A DNA stretch of 64,000 nt from positions 3,720,001 through 3,784,000 of the forward strand of contig NZ_CP009110.1 in assembly GCF_000739085.1 (NCBI RefSeq). Direction: 5' to 3'. Of this stretch, positions 1 to 8,101 are shown piece by piece. The position numbers and the translations under genes were made by a program. Below the pieces are notes generated by a model. That model did not search any database. It was not told the origin of the DNA and saw nothing but the letters and a program-made list of their open reading frames with translations. Within the stretch, counting starts at the first letter, position 1. The number at the start of each line of letters is the position of its first letter. Source of the stretch: Amycolatopsis methanolica 239 (lineage in GTDB: Bacteria > Actinomycetota > Actinomycetes > Mycobacteriales > Pseudonocardiaceae).

Positions 1-1223
1 CTGCCCCCGGGGTCGGCGCCCTGGTCGATGTGCCCGAGTTGCATGGAGAACGCCGGGATCGCCAGCACACCCGCGACCAGGACGCCGCCGCACAGGTACC
101 ACCACGGGTGCCGGTCGATCCGGACCGCGTACCGGTGCCAGGCGCTTTCGGATCCGTCGGCGGACTGCTCGGCCACCGGACGCCGCACGTGCCAACGGTC
201 GATGCGGCGTCCGACCAGCCCCAGCAGCGCGGGGACGAGGGTGGTGGCGGCGGTGGCGGCCACGACGACGGTGATGGCGGCGGCGAGCCCGAGTTTGCCG
301 ATGAAGGCGACACCGACGGCGAACAGGCCCATCAAGGCGATCACCACGGTGGTCGCGGCGATGAGGATGGACCGCCCGCTGGTCGCGACCGTGCGGCCGG
401 CCGCCGTCACCGGGTCCTCGCCGTCGAGGAGGCGCTGGCGGAACCGGGTCGTGAGGAACAGCGCGTAGTCGATGCCGACGCCGAGGCCGATCATGATCGC
501 CAGCGTGGGTGACGCCGTCGCGAACGTGACCCAGCCGGCGAGCAGCCCGAGCAGGCCGAGACCCGTGATGACACCGATGATCGAAGTGAGAACCGGCAGC
601 CCGGCGGCCAGCACGCTGCCGAACGCGACCAGCAGCACCAGCAGCGCGACGACGATGCCGATCAGTTCCGAGCGCAGGTCGCCGGCGTGCGCGGCCGCCT
701 CGCCGAGGGTGCCGGCGTAGTCGACGCCGACCCCCGCCGCGCGGGCCGGGTTCGTCGCGTTGTCGATGTTGTCGACCAGGTCCTCGCCCAGATTCGCCGG
801 CTTGTCGTCGAACTGCGCGGTGGCGAACGCGGTACGCCCGTCGGGCGAGGTGGTCGCGGGGGAGAGCGGATCCGACACCGAAACCACGTGCGGCACGGCA
901 CGCACCGCAGCGGCGGACTGCTCGATGGCGGCTTCGCTGGTGCCCACCGAGCCGGTGTCCACGGTGAAGACCACCCGGGCGGTCGTCGCCCCGCCGACGA
1001 CGCCGTTTTCGGTGAGGACGGTGCTCCCGCGGCCGGACTCGGACCCGGGGAGCGTGAAGTCGTCGCTGTAGATGCCGCCGGCGAGCGCGTTCGCCACCGT
1101 CGCGCCGGCCAGGACGAGCAGCCACACCACCACCACGCGCCAGGGGTGCGCCGCACAGCGCCGTCCGGTGCGTTCCAGCGCTCCGGCGCCGCGATTGGTG
1201 GTGGTGCCGACTCGTTCCGCCAT
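1..1223 (-). CDS. MMPL/RND family membrane transporter (3' end outside window)
   Basis: About 407 N-terminal residues of an MMPL-type RND transporter are visible, starting MAERVGTTTNRG at an ATG. A first hydrophobic segment near residues 30-50 (WRVVVVWLLVLAGATVANAL) is followed by an extracytoplasmic domain of roughly 130 residues. A dense cluster of membrane helices follows, including the GLGVGIDYALFL motif near residue 250, which carries the Asp-Tyr pair used for proton coupling in MmpL proteins. Such proteins export lipids, siderophores or drugs using the proton gradient; the substrate cannot be told from sequence. The gene is cut by the left edge, so its C-terminal half and operon partners are unseen. 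Confidence 0.93.
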   Translation of the reverse strand, partial: MAERVGTTTNRGAGALERTGRRCAAHPWRVVVVWLLVLAGATVANALAGGIYSDDFTLPGSESGRGSTVLTENGVVGGATTARVVFTVDTGSVGTSEAAIEQSAAAVRAVPHVVSVSDPLSPATTSPDGRTAFATAQFDDKPANLGEDLVDNIDNATNPARAAGVGVDYAGTLGEAAAHAGDLRSELIGIVVALLVLLVAFGSVLAAGLPVLTSIIGVITGLGLLGLLAGWVTFATASPTLAIMIGLGVGIDYALFLTTRFRQRLLDGEDPVTAAGRTVATSGRSILIAATTVVIALMGLFAVGVAFIGKLGLAAAITVVVAATAATTLVPALLGLVGRRIDRWHVRRPVAEQSADGSESAWHRYAVRIDRHPWWYLCGGVLVAGVLAIPAFSMQLGHIDQGADPGG

Positions 1224-1283
1224 GCCGCGACCTCGGGTGGGGGAGTCCTGCCGCAGTTCAGGGTCACCCGGGCCGGTAAGGCG

Positions 1284-1835
1284 TCATAGGGCCGAAGGTC
1301 CCCCGCTCTGCCCGGCGGACAGGGCCGGCCCGGGATCGTGGCGGCGGATCAGGTAGTCGATGAACCCGCTGGCGTCGTAGAGCCGGTTGGCCGCCGTCCG
1401 ATCCCGCTCACCGCCAGGCTCGTCGTCGACGAACAAGATCACTTCGGAGGCGCCGGGCTCGGTCGGTAGCTGCAGCGCCGAGCCGAGCAGTGCCCGCCCG
1501 ACCCCACGACCGCGGGCCTCGATCCGGACCTGGGGAATCCGTGGCAGGTCGTCGGCCGGTAGCGGGCGCCTCATGGACCGGCACAGATCGGTGCCGACGA
1601 ACCCGGCCTCGACCAGCGCCGCCGCGGTCACCGGCCGGTGCCGCTCGGGCAGCGCCTCCAGACCGAGCCCGAGGGCGGTGGCAAAGCTGAACGCCTCCAC
1701 CACCCGGTGCTCACGCAGCTCATTCAGGACCTGCCTCAGCTCCTCCCCCCACGACGAGTCGACCGGCGAGCGGCCGGCCAGAGCCTCGCCGAGCATCTCT
1801 GCGGTGGCAACCGGCTGGCCGGGAAGCCTGCCGGC
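1284..1835 (-). pseudogene. GNAT acetyltransferase remnant (decayed, fused to Rho fragment)
   Basis: The reading frame carries the C-terminal acetyl-CoA-binding half of a GNAT fold: RGRGVGRALLGSAL is the R/Q-x-x-G-x-G/A signature, followed by EVILFVDDEPGGERDRTAAN and LYDASGF, the usual beta-bulge and last helix. Upstream text (AEMLGEALAGRSPVDSSWGE) looks like the start of such a protein, but the central strands are missing. The frame is continuous with a Rho fragment to its right and has no start of its own. I read it as a deletion-fused relic; a short functional protein is possible but unlikely. Family assignment is good, functional status is inferred. Confidence 0.6.
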
Positions 1836-2322
1836 GGTGTGCTCGGCCGGCGCGCGGTCGAAGGTGGACGCGATCACCTCGCCGCGCACGGAGCGGCTGA
1901 TGCCCGTGACCTCCTCCGGCCGCTCGTCGGCGAGCAACCCATCAGGTGCACGTCCGGGTGGTTGGTGGCGACGGCGTGCGCGACCGCTTGCAGGACAGCG
2001 GTTTTCCCCGGTGCGCGGCGGCGCGACGACGAGCTCGCGCTGCCCCTTGCCGATCGGCGCGGCGAGGTCGAGCACGCGGGCGGTGAGCCGGTGGCGGCCG
2101 GTCTCCAGCACGAGCCGCTCGTCCGGCTGAACCGGGTGAGCCGGTCGAACTCGGGACGGCGGCCCCGGGATCGGCGCCGTTGACGGAAATCAGGTCCTGC
2201 CCCTCCGGCAGGATCTCGTCACCGCGCCGGAGGCCGTGCGCGCGGACGAGTCCGAAGGGGACAGTGGTGCCGCCGAGGGTGGCGGTCTTGCCGTGAATGT
2301 CGAGAATGCCATGACAGGGCAT
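1836..2322 (-). pseudogene. Transcription termination factor Rho-like remnant, multiply frameshifted
   Basis: Three frames together spell a Rho protein: GILDIHGKTATLGG and LRRGDEI (RNA-binding domain), RVLDLAAPIGKGQRELVVAPPRTG (start of the ATPase with the P-loop), KTAVLQAVAHAVATNHPDVHLM, and LLADERPEEVTGISRSVRGE plus VIASTFDRAPAEHT. The Walker A region is broken by one extra base in the tttt/cccc run at 2002-2009, and the frame is restored by a lost base near 1937-1941. A further shift lies near 2110-2190. Everything after AEHT, including Walker B and the arginine finger, is replaced by the GNAT relic. Actinobacteria often keep a main rho elsewhere plus short paralogs; this looks like a dead paralog. 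Confidence 0.75.
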
Positions 2323-2501
2323 GGTGGTGCGCCAAAGGGAAGACGGCGCGGACAGCGCAGGAACGGGACGACCCGGACTCCGGGGTCGCAGAGAGAGGAA
2401 GGACGATTCCGCGGGCGGCTCGGGCGGCATCGGGAGATCAAGGCGCACTGTGGCCCAGGCCCCGCTCGCTCCACCAAAGCCAGCTCTGTCGCACCAATTT
2501 T

Positions 2502-2528
2502 GACGAAGAGATTGTGAACAATTTCGTC
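2502..2528. promoter_or_regulatory. Palindromic operator/promoter upstream of ligJ-ligI
   Basis: Arms GACGAA (2502-2507) and TTCGTC (2523-2528) enclose a second inverted repeat, ATTGT-ga-ACAAT (2511-2522), with three unpaired bases (gag) in the left half. A -35-like TTGTGA (2512-2517) and a -10-like TAGGGT (2534-2539) are 16 bp apart, so a protein bound to the palindrome would cover the promoter. The regulator is not identifiable; GntR/FCD or IclR-type proteins are typical for such operons. The palindrome is seen directly; its role is inferred. Confidence 0.55.
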
Positions 2529-2574
2529 GACCGTTAGGGTATGGACAGAGAACGACGACGTGCGAGGAACGACC

Positions 2575-3600
2575 TTGATCATCGACTGCCACGGCCACTA
2601 CACGACCGCCCCGCCCGCCCTCGGGGCGTGGCGCGACCAGCAGATCGCCGCGCTGGACGGCTCCGGCCCCGCGCCGGCCCGCGCCGGCCTGCGGATCAGC
2701 GACGACGAGCTGCGGGAGACGATCGAGCCCAACCAGCTGCGGCTGATGGACGAGCGCGGCATCGACCTCACGATCTTCTCCCCGCGCGCGTCGTTCATGG
2801 CCCACCACATCGGCGGGTTCGAGACCTCCGCCGAGTGGGCCGCGATCTGCAACGAGCTGTGCTATCGGGTCAGCACGCTGTACCCGGAGCGGTTCGTCCC
2901 GGCCGCGATGCTCCCCCAGTCCCCCGGCGTGGACCCGGCGACCTGCATCCCGGAGCTCACCCGCTGCGTCGAGGAGTACGGCGCGGTCGCGCTGAACCTC
3001 AACCCCGACCCGAGCGGCGGCCACTGGACGGCCCCGCCGCTGACCGACCGCTCGTGGTACCCGGTCTACGAGAAAATGGTCGAGTACGGCATCCCGGCCA
3101 TGGTGCACGTGAGCACGAGCGTGAACCCCGCCTTCCACACCACCGGCGCGCACTACCTCAACGCCGACACCACCGCGTTCATGCAGCTCGTGCAGGGCGA
3201 CCTGTTCCGCGACTTCCCGCAGCTGCGGCTGATCATCCCGCACGGCGGCGGCGCGGTGCCCTACCACTGGGGCCGGTTCCGCGGCCTGGCGATGGCGCTG
3301 GGCAAGCCGGAACTGGAGGAGCACGTGCTGAACAACGTCTTCTTCGACACCTGCGTCTACCACCAGCCGGGGTCGGACCTGCTCTTCGAGGTCGTCCCGG
3401 CCCGCAACATCCTGTTCGCCTCGGAGATGATCGGCGCGGTGCGCAGCGTCGACCCGCGCACCGGCCACCACTTCGACGACACCCGGCGCTACGCCGAAGC
3501 GGCGAAACTGTCCGAAGAGGACTGGGCCGCGATCAGGGAGCACAACGCCCGCCGGGTCTACCCCCGGCTGGACGCGCTGCTGAAGGGCCAGGGCCGGTGA
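2575..3600 (+). CDS. ligJ: 4-oxalomesaconate hydratase (amidohydrolase family)
   Basis: The protein begins (M)IIDCHGHYTTAP, matching the LigJ-type amidohydrolase N-terminus with the metal-binding HxH. IIPHGGGAVPYHWGRF and ILFASEMIGAV are further family hallmarks. The enzyme hydrates 4-oxalomesaconate to 4-carboxy-4-hydroxy-2-oxoadipate in the protocatechuate 4,5-cleavage and gallate pathways, in the cytoplasm. I prefer the TTG start at 2575 because GAGGAA lies 7 nt upstream; an in-frame GTG at 2560 would add five residues. The stop overlaps the GTG of the next gene (GTGA), indicating translational coupling to the lactonase. Confidence 0.88.
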   Translation: MIIDCHGHYTTAPPALGAWRDQQIAALDGSGPAPARAGLRISDDELRETIEPNQLRLMDERGIDLTIFSPRASFMAHHIGGFETSAEWAAICNELCYRVSTLYPERFVPAAMLPQSPGVDPATCIPELTRCVEEYGAVALNLNPDPSGGHWTAPPLTDRSWYPVYEKMVEYGIPAMVHVSTSVNPAFHTTGAHYLNADTTAFMQLVQGDLFRDFPQLRLIIPHGGGAVPYHWGRFRGLAMALGKPELEEHVLNNVFFDTCVYHQPGSDLLFEVVPARNILFASEMIGAVRSVDPRTGHHFDDTRRYAEAAKLSEEDWAAIREHNARRVYPRLDALLKGQGR

Positions 3601-4511
3601 CCGCGCCGAAGACCCCGGGCTGGCTCGACTGGCACGCCGACCCGTCCACCCCGCGCTTCCAGCTGCCGCCGGGCACCGTGGACGCGCACTGCCACGTGTT
3701 CGGGCCGCAGGCGGAGTTCCCGTTCGCGCCGGAGCGCAAGTACACGCCCTGCGACGCGAGCAAGGAGCAGCTGTTCGCGCTGCGCGACCACCTGGGCGTC
3801 AGCCGCAACGTCATCGTGCAGGCCACCTGCCACGGCGCGGACAACTCCGCGATGGTCGACGCGGTGCGGGCCTCGGGCGGGCGGGCACGCGGGGTCGCGA
3901 CCGTCCGGCCGGAGGTCAGCGAGGCCGAGCTGCGGGAGCTGGACGCGGCGGGTGTGCGGGGCGTGCGGTTCAACTTCGTGCGGCGGCTCGTGGACGCCGC
4001 GCCGCACGAGGCGCTGAGCACGATCGCCAGGAAAATCGCGCCGCTGGGCTGGCACGTGGTGCTCTACTTCGAGGCGGCCGACCTGCCCGAGCTCGCCGGC
4101 TTCTTCGGGTCACTGCCCGCGCCGCTCGTGGTCGACCACATGGGACGGCCGGACGTGCGGAACCCCGTGGACGGCCCGGAGTTCGGCCGGTTCCTGCGGT
4201 TCGTGGACTGCAACGACGTGTGGGTGAAGGTGAGCTGTCCGGAGCGCCTGAGCGTGTCCGGTCCCCCGGCGCTGCACGGCGAACGTCGCGCCTACACCGA
4301 CGTGGTGCCCTTCGCCCGCCGCGTCGTGACCGAGTTCGAGGACCGCGTGCTATGGGGCACGGACTGGCCGCACCCCAACCTCACCGATCACATGCCCGAC
4401 GACGGCCTGCTCGTCGACTACGTCCCGCAGATCGCCGAAACCGCCGCGCTGCAGCGGAAACTGCTCGTCGACAACCCGATGCGCCTGTACTGGCCCGGCG
4501 AAACCGCCTGA
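3597..4511 (+). CDS. ligI: 2-pyrone-4,6-dicarboxylate lactonase (amidohydrolase family)
   Basis: A 304-residue protein with TVDAHCHVFGPQAEFPF (HxH metal/substrate motif), VVDHMGRPDV and VLWGTDWPHPN, whose Asp is the catalytic base of the LigI family. It opens the lactone of 2-pyrone-4,6-dicarboxylate to 4-oxalomesaconate, the substrate of the preceding gene product. So two consecutive steps of the protocatechuate 4,5-cleavage pathway sit side by side. The GTG start overlaps the ligJ stop. Ring-cleavage dioxygenase (LigAB), dehydrogenase (LigC) and aldolase (LigK) are absent from the window; the aldolase and upstream steps must be elsewhere or PDC itself is imported. Confidence 0.88.
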   Translation: MTAPKTPGWLDWHADPSTPRFQLPPGTVDAHCHVFGPQAEFPFAPERKYTPCDASKEQLFALRDHLGVSRNVIVQATCHGADNSAMVDAVRASGGRARGVATVRPEVSEAELRELDAAGVRGVRFNFVRRLVDAAPHEALSTIARKIAPLGWHVVLYFEAADLPELAGFFGSLPAPLVVDHMGRPDVRNPVDGPEFGRFLRFVDCNDVWVKVSCPERLSVSGPPALHGERRAYTDVVPFARRVVTEFEDRVLWGTDWPHPNLTDHMPDDGLLVDYVPQIAETAALQRKLLVDNPMRLYWPGETA

Positions 4512-4539
4512 GCCTCCCCCTTCCCCGGAAAGGCATGCA

Positions 4540-5892
4540 ATGCAGCACGCCAACGCGCTGAACCGGTTGAACCGCCTGCCGATCGGCCGGTTCCACAAGA
4601 TAACCCTGTTCGCGGTCGCGTTCGCCTACTTCTTCGAGTTCGCCGACATCAACAGCTTCGCCACCACCGCGCCCAAGCTGATCAAACTGTGGGGCGTGAC
4701 CGTCGACCAGGTCGCGTATGTGACCTCGCTGTCGTTCGTGGGCATGTTCTTCGGGTCGATCGTGGCGAGCACGATCGCCGACCGGTGGGGCCGCAAGAAC
4801 GCGCTGCTGCTGACCACCGTGTGGTTCGGCGTGTTCTCGTTCGCGGCCGTGTTCTCCTGGGACATCGTGTCGCTGGGCGTGTTCCGCGTCCTGACCTCGG
4901 CGGGGCTGTCGGCGATGACGGTCGTCGCGGTCATCTACGTCAACGAGCTCTACCCCGCGGCGAACCGCGGCAAGTACCAGGCCTACGCGATCGTGATCGG
5001 CATCTGCGGCACGCCGGTGACCAACCTGATCGCGAGCGCCGTGGTGCCGATCAACGACTGGTCCTGGCGGCTGGTGTACCTGTGGGGCGCGCTCGGGGTG
5101 CTGCTGGTGCTGTTCACGCGGCGCCTCAAGGAATCGCCGCGCTGGTACGAAAGCCGCGGCGACCACGCGAAGGCCGACGCGGTACTGCGGGAGATCGAGG
5201 CGCAGGTCGCCGCGGAGAAGGGGCCGCTGCCGGAGCCCGCGCCGCCGGTGGAGGAGGCCCCGGTGGCCAAGGCGCCGTTGCGGTTGTTGCTGCGCAAGAA
5301 GTACCTGCTGCCGACGCTGCTGCTGACCGTGCTGTGGGTGACGCAGACCATCGGGTTCTTCGGGTATTCCAGCTGGGCGCCGACGCTGCTGGCCAAGGAG
5401 GGCTTCAGCGTCGAGAAGTCGGTGTTCTACGTGGCGCTCACGACGGTCGGCGCGCCGCTCGGGTCGTACCTGGCCGCCCTGGTCACCGACCGGTTCGAGC
5501 GCAAGTGGTGCCTGGTGGTGTTCGGCACGGTCATCGCACTGTGCGGGCTGTGCTACGGGCTGACGTTCAACCCGCTGCTGATCGTCGTGTTCGGGTTCCT
5601 GGTGAACCTGTTCGAGCGCGGCTACACTGCGCTCGGGTACGCGTACTCGCCGGAGCTGTTCGACACCCGCGGCCGCTCCCTGGGCACCGGAGTGTCGTAC
5701 GGCCTCGGACGGCTGTCGAACGCGGCGGGGCCGCTGATCGTGTCGTCGCTGTACAACGGCAGCGGGTACCAGGCGGTGTTCCTGTTCATCGCGGGCACCT
5801 GGATGGTGGGCGCGGTCGTGCTGGCGATCTTCGGGCCACGCACCCGGCCGGCGAAAGCCTTGGCGCGGAACGTGGAATCGGCCGAGGTCTGA
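4540..5892 (+). CDS. MFS transporter, sugar-porter/aromatic-acid type
   Basis: A 450-residue, 12-helix major facilitator. DRWGRKNALLL between helices 2 and 3 and the repeated loop LVTDRFERKWCLV between helices 8 and 9 are the MFS A-motifs, and RRLKESPRWYESRGD after helix 6 is the PESPRWL-type motif of the sugar-porter and aromatic-acid symporter groups. GGAAAGG lies 9 nt before the ATG. Its position 28 bp after ligI in the same direction suggests it imports a dicarboxylated aromatic or pyrone feeding that pathway. Substrate assignment rests on context only. Confidence 0.88.
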   Translation: MQHANALNRLNRLPIGRFHKITLFAVAFAYFFEFADINSFATTAPKLIKLWGVTVDQVAYVTSLSFVGMFFGSIVASTIADRWGRKNALLLTTVWFGVFSFAAVFSWDIVSLGVFRVLTSAGLSAMTVVAVIYVNELYPAANRGKYQAYAIVIGICGTPVTNLIASAVVPINDWSWRLVYLWGALGVLLVLFTRRLKESPRWYESRGDHAKADAVLREIEAQVAAEKGPLPEPAPPVEEAPVAKAPLRLLLRKKYLLPTLLLTVLWVTQTIGFFGYSSWAPTLLAKEGFSVEKSVFYVALTTVGAPLGSYLAALVTDRFERKWCLVVFGTVIALCGLCYGLTFNPLLIVVFGFLVNLFERGYTALGYAYSPELFDTRGRSLGTGVSYGLGRLSNAAGPLIVSSLYNGSGYQAVFLFIAGTWMVGAVVLAIFGPRTRPAKALARNVESAEV

Positions 5893-5951
5893 TCCGCGGG
5901 AAATGATCACGCGTCAGAGCGCGCGGCCGGTTACGCTGCGCGCGAAGACGT

Positions 5952-7115
5952 GTGGAGGAGACGGTGGAGGAACGCGGGTGGGGTCCGCGCTGGTGGCTGT
6001 TCGCGGTCTTCGCCGTGGTCGCCGCGGTGCACCTGGCCGGCGGCGGGTGGGATTCGACCACCGCGGTGGGGCTTCCGGCGGGCTTCGCCGCGACGCTGGT
6101 GCTGGTGTTCGTCCGGCGGGTGCCGTCCTGGGTCACCGGCGAGTGGGAGTCGCGGCCGTGGTCGCGCTTGTGGATGCGGGCGAGCCGCAACCGGACGATC
6201 GTCGCGCTCCCGTTCGCGCTGCTCGGTGTGGTGGCCGTCCTCATCGGACTGGCCGACCACCCGCCGCACGGGACGGACGTGCTGTACGCCGCGTTCGTGG
6301 CCGCTCTCGCGGTGGGCCTGGTGGTGGCCCTCGTGGTGCGCTGGGGACGGGCCGTGCGCACGCTCCGGCTGCTCGCCGGTCCGCGAACCGCGCTTCCCGC
6401 CCGGTTCGACGACGGCTCCGGCGAGACGGGAACCGTGACCTTTCCGGACGGCGCGCGGGCGTATTTCACGCTGCACGATCCCCCTCGCGAGGTGGTCAGG
6501 GAGATCGAGCGCGCCGGCACGCTCCACGTCACCGCGGCCGCTCCCGGGAAGGTCCTGGCCGGACAGCCCGGGGGTGACGAGTTCGCCCGCGCCACCCTCA
6601 GGGTCGCCCACGCGACCCGCACCCCGTCCCGGTCCTCGCTGAAACGGAGGCTGCGCCTGCGCACGGTCGTGTTCGTGGCCGTCGTCGCCGCGGGGGCCGG
6701 GCTCGAAGGCGCCGCGGCCGTCCTGATCGGCGGGGCTCTGCCGTGGGTGCTGGCGGCGCCGGTCCTGCTCGCCATCGCGGCCACCGCGCTCTGGCGGACT
6801 CGCGTCGCGCGCGTGGTGCGGCTGCTCGCGGCCGGGCCGTGGACCTCGATCGCCGCCGCGACGATGGCCACCGACGTCGACGGGCCGGTGTCCGGGTGGG
6901 TGGTGTTCCCGGACGGGCTGCGCGGTCGCTTCCACATCGAGTACTGCCCGCCGGACGTCGCGGCCGAACTGTTGCGCCGTCGGCGGTTGTGGGTCGCGGG
7001 CGCGCCGCGGCCGGGCGACGTCGCGGTGGGCCTCCCGGAGGGCGACACCTTCGCCATCGCCTGGCTCGCCGTCACCGACCGGCGCGCCCGGCGGCTCGAT
7101 CACCCGCGCTTCTGA
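5952..7115 (+). CDS. Membrane protein of unknown function with two repeated TM-hairpin/beta domains
   Basis: No family recognised. Four hydrophobic segments lie within about the first 130 residues (WWLFAVFAVVAAVHLAG, AGFAATLVLVFVRRV, IVALPFALLGVVAVLIGLA, FVAALAVGLVVALVV). A soluble domain, another TM pair (about residues 230-275) and a second soluble domain follow. The two soluble domains align: GTVTFPDGARAYFTL / GWVVFPDGLRGRFHI, then DPPREVVREIERAGTLHV / CPPDVAAELLRRRRLWV, then GQPGGDEFARATL / GLPEGDTFAIAWL. The start is uncertain: GTG 5952, or GTG 5964 just after GGAGGAG. Its last 16 bases overlap the 3' end of the convergent crotonase gene. Confidence 0.8.
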   Translation: MEETVEERGWGPRWWLFAVFAVVAAVHLAGGGWDSTTAVGLPAGFAATLVLVFVRRVPSWVTGEWESRPWSRLWMRASRNRTIVALPFALLGVVAVLIGLADHPPHGTDVLYAAFVAALAVGLVVALVVRWGRAVRTLRLLAGPRTALPARFDDGSGETGTVTFPDGARAYFTLHDPPREVVREIERAGTLHVTAAAPGKVLAGQPGGDEFARATLRVAHATRTPSRSSLKRRLRLRTVVFVAVVAAGAGLEGAAAVLIGGALPWVLAAPVLLAIAATALWRTRVARVVRLLAAGPWTSIAAATMATDVDGPVSGWVVFPDGLRGRFHIEYCPPDVAAELLRRRRLWVAGAPRPGDVAVGLPEGDTFAIAWLAVTDRRARRLDHPRF

Positions 7116-8086
7116 TCCCCGAACGGCTCGTCCCGCTCCCGCACCGCCGCGCGGAACCCCTCCCGCCGCGCGCGCTCCTGGAAGGCGTAGCCCTCGCGCG
7201 TGTGCCGGGAGATGCCGTCGAACACGGTGCTGATCACCGCCGAGTTGTGGATCCCCTGCGTGGTCAGCGCGCTGTTCACCGCGAGCTTCACCATCATCAG
7301 CTGGTTCACCGGCAGCAGCGCTATCCTGGCCACCAGCGCCTCGGTCACCTCGTCCAGCCACTCCGCGGGCGCGGACTCCACCGCCAGCCCCCACTCCGCC
7401 GCCTGCCGCCCGGTGATGAGGTCGCCGGTGAAGAGCAGCCGCTTGGCGCGCTGGTCGCCGAGCCGGTGGGCCCACAGGCCGGTCGCGGGCACGCCCCACA
7501 CCCGGGTGGGCGGGTAGCCGATCCGGGTGTCGTCGGCGGTCACGATCAGGTCGCAGTGCAGCGCGATGTCCGTGCCGCCCGCCACGCAGAACCCGTGCAG
7601 CTTCGCCACCGTCGGCTTGTTCGCGTGCAGCAGGCTGGCGTAACCGCGGTTGAACCGGCTCATCAGCGCGTAGTCGGCCATCGGGTCCCACTGCCGGGAC
7701 GGGTCGTGGTTGCGTGCCTGCGCGGCCGCGTCCAGCACGGTCCCCGCGCGGTCCTGGCCTTCCGGCGCCGCACCCTGCTCGGCGAAGATCGACAGGTCGT
7801 AGCCGCCGCAGAAACCCTTGCCCCGCCCGGAAACGAGGATCACGTGCACGCCCGGGTCGAGGTCGGCGCGTTCCACCGCGTCGACCAGTTCGAACGGGGT
7901 GTCGGCGGTGATCGCGTTCCCCCGCTCCGGCCGGTCGAACGTGATCCGGGCGATCCGCCCGGTCACCTCGTAGGTCAGTGTCCGGTAGTCCCCGGTCCGC
8001 TGCCCGGGCTCGCCGAACAGCGGGTCCGGCCCCTCGGTCCACCCGTCCCGCCACGCCGCGGGACGCGAGCCTGCGTCATCGGTCAT
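7100..8086 (-). CDS. Enoyl-CoA hydratase/isomerase (crotonase) family protein
   Basis: A crotonase fold of about 328 residues: RIARITFDRPERGNAIT, VILVSGRGKGFCGGYDLS (first oxyanion-hole segment) and KPTVAKLHGFCVAGGTDIALHCD (second oxyanion-hole Gly-Gly). The C-terminal region is longer than in a minimal enoyl-CoA hydratase, including HTREGYAFQERARREGFRAAVRERDEPFG, a tail seen in actinobacterial ECH-like proteins acting on unusual acyl-CoAs. The residue usually occupied by the second catalytic Glu is not clearly present, so hydratase activity is uncertain. Start ATG 8086 is preceded directly by a GTG (8089). It may be cotranscribed with the PucR regulator gene upstream, whose stop is 16 bp before it. 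Confidence 0.85.
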   Translation of the reverse strand: MTDDAGSRPAAWRDGWTEGPDPLFGEPGQRTGDYRTLTYEVTGRIARITFDRPERGNAITADTPFELVDAVERADLDPGVHVILVSGRGKGFCGGYDLSIFAEQGAAPEGQDRAGTVLDAAAQARNHDPSRQWDPMADYALMSRFNRGYASLLHANKPTVAKLHGFCVAGGTDIALHCDLIVTADDTRIGYPPTRVWGVPATGLWAHRLGDQRAKRLLFTGDLITGRQAAEWGLAVESAPAEWLDEVTEALVARIALLPVNQLMMVKLAVNSALTTQGIHNSAVISTVFDGISRHTREGYAFQERARREGFRAAVRERDEPFGDQKRG

Positions 8087-8101
8087 CACCCGACCGTAGC
8101 G

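Noticed and set aside
1942-3543. A 533-codon minus-strand frame
   Set aside because: Most of it is antisense to ligJ; only its last part coincides with real (Rho) text, annotated separately as a pseudogene.
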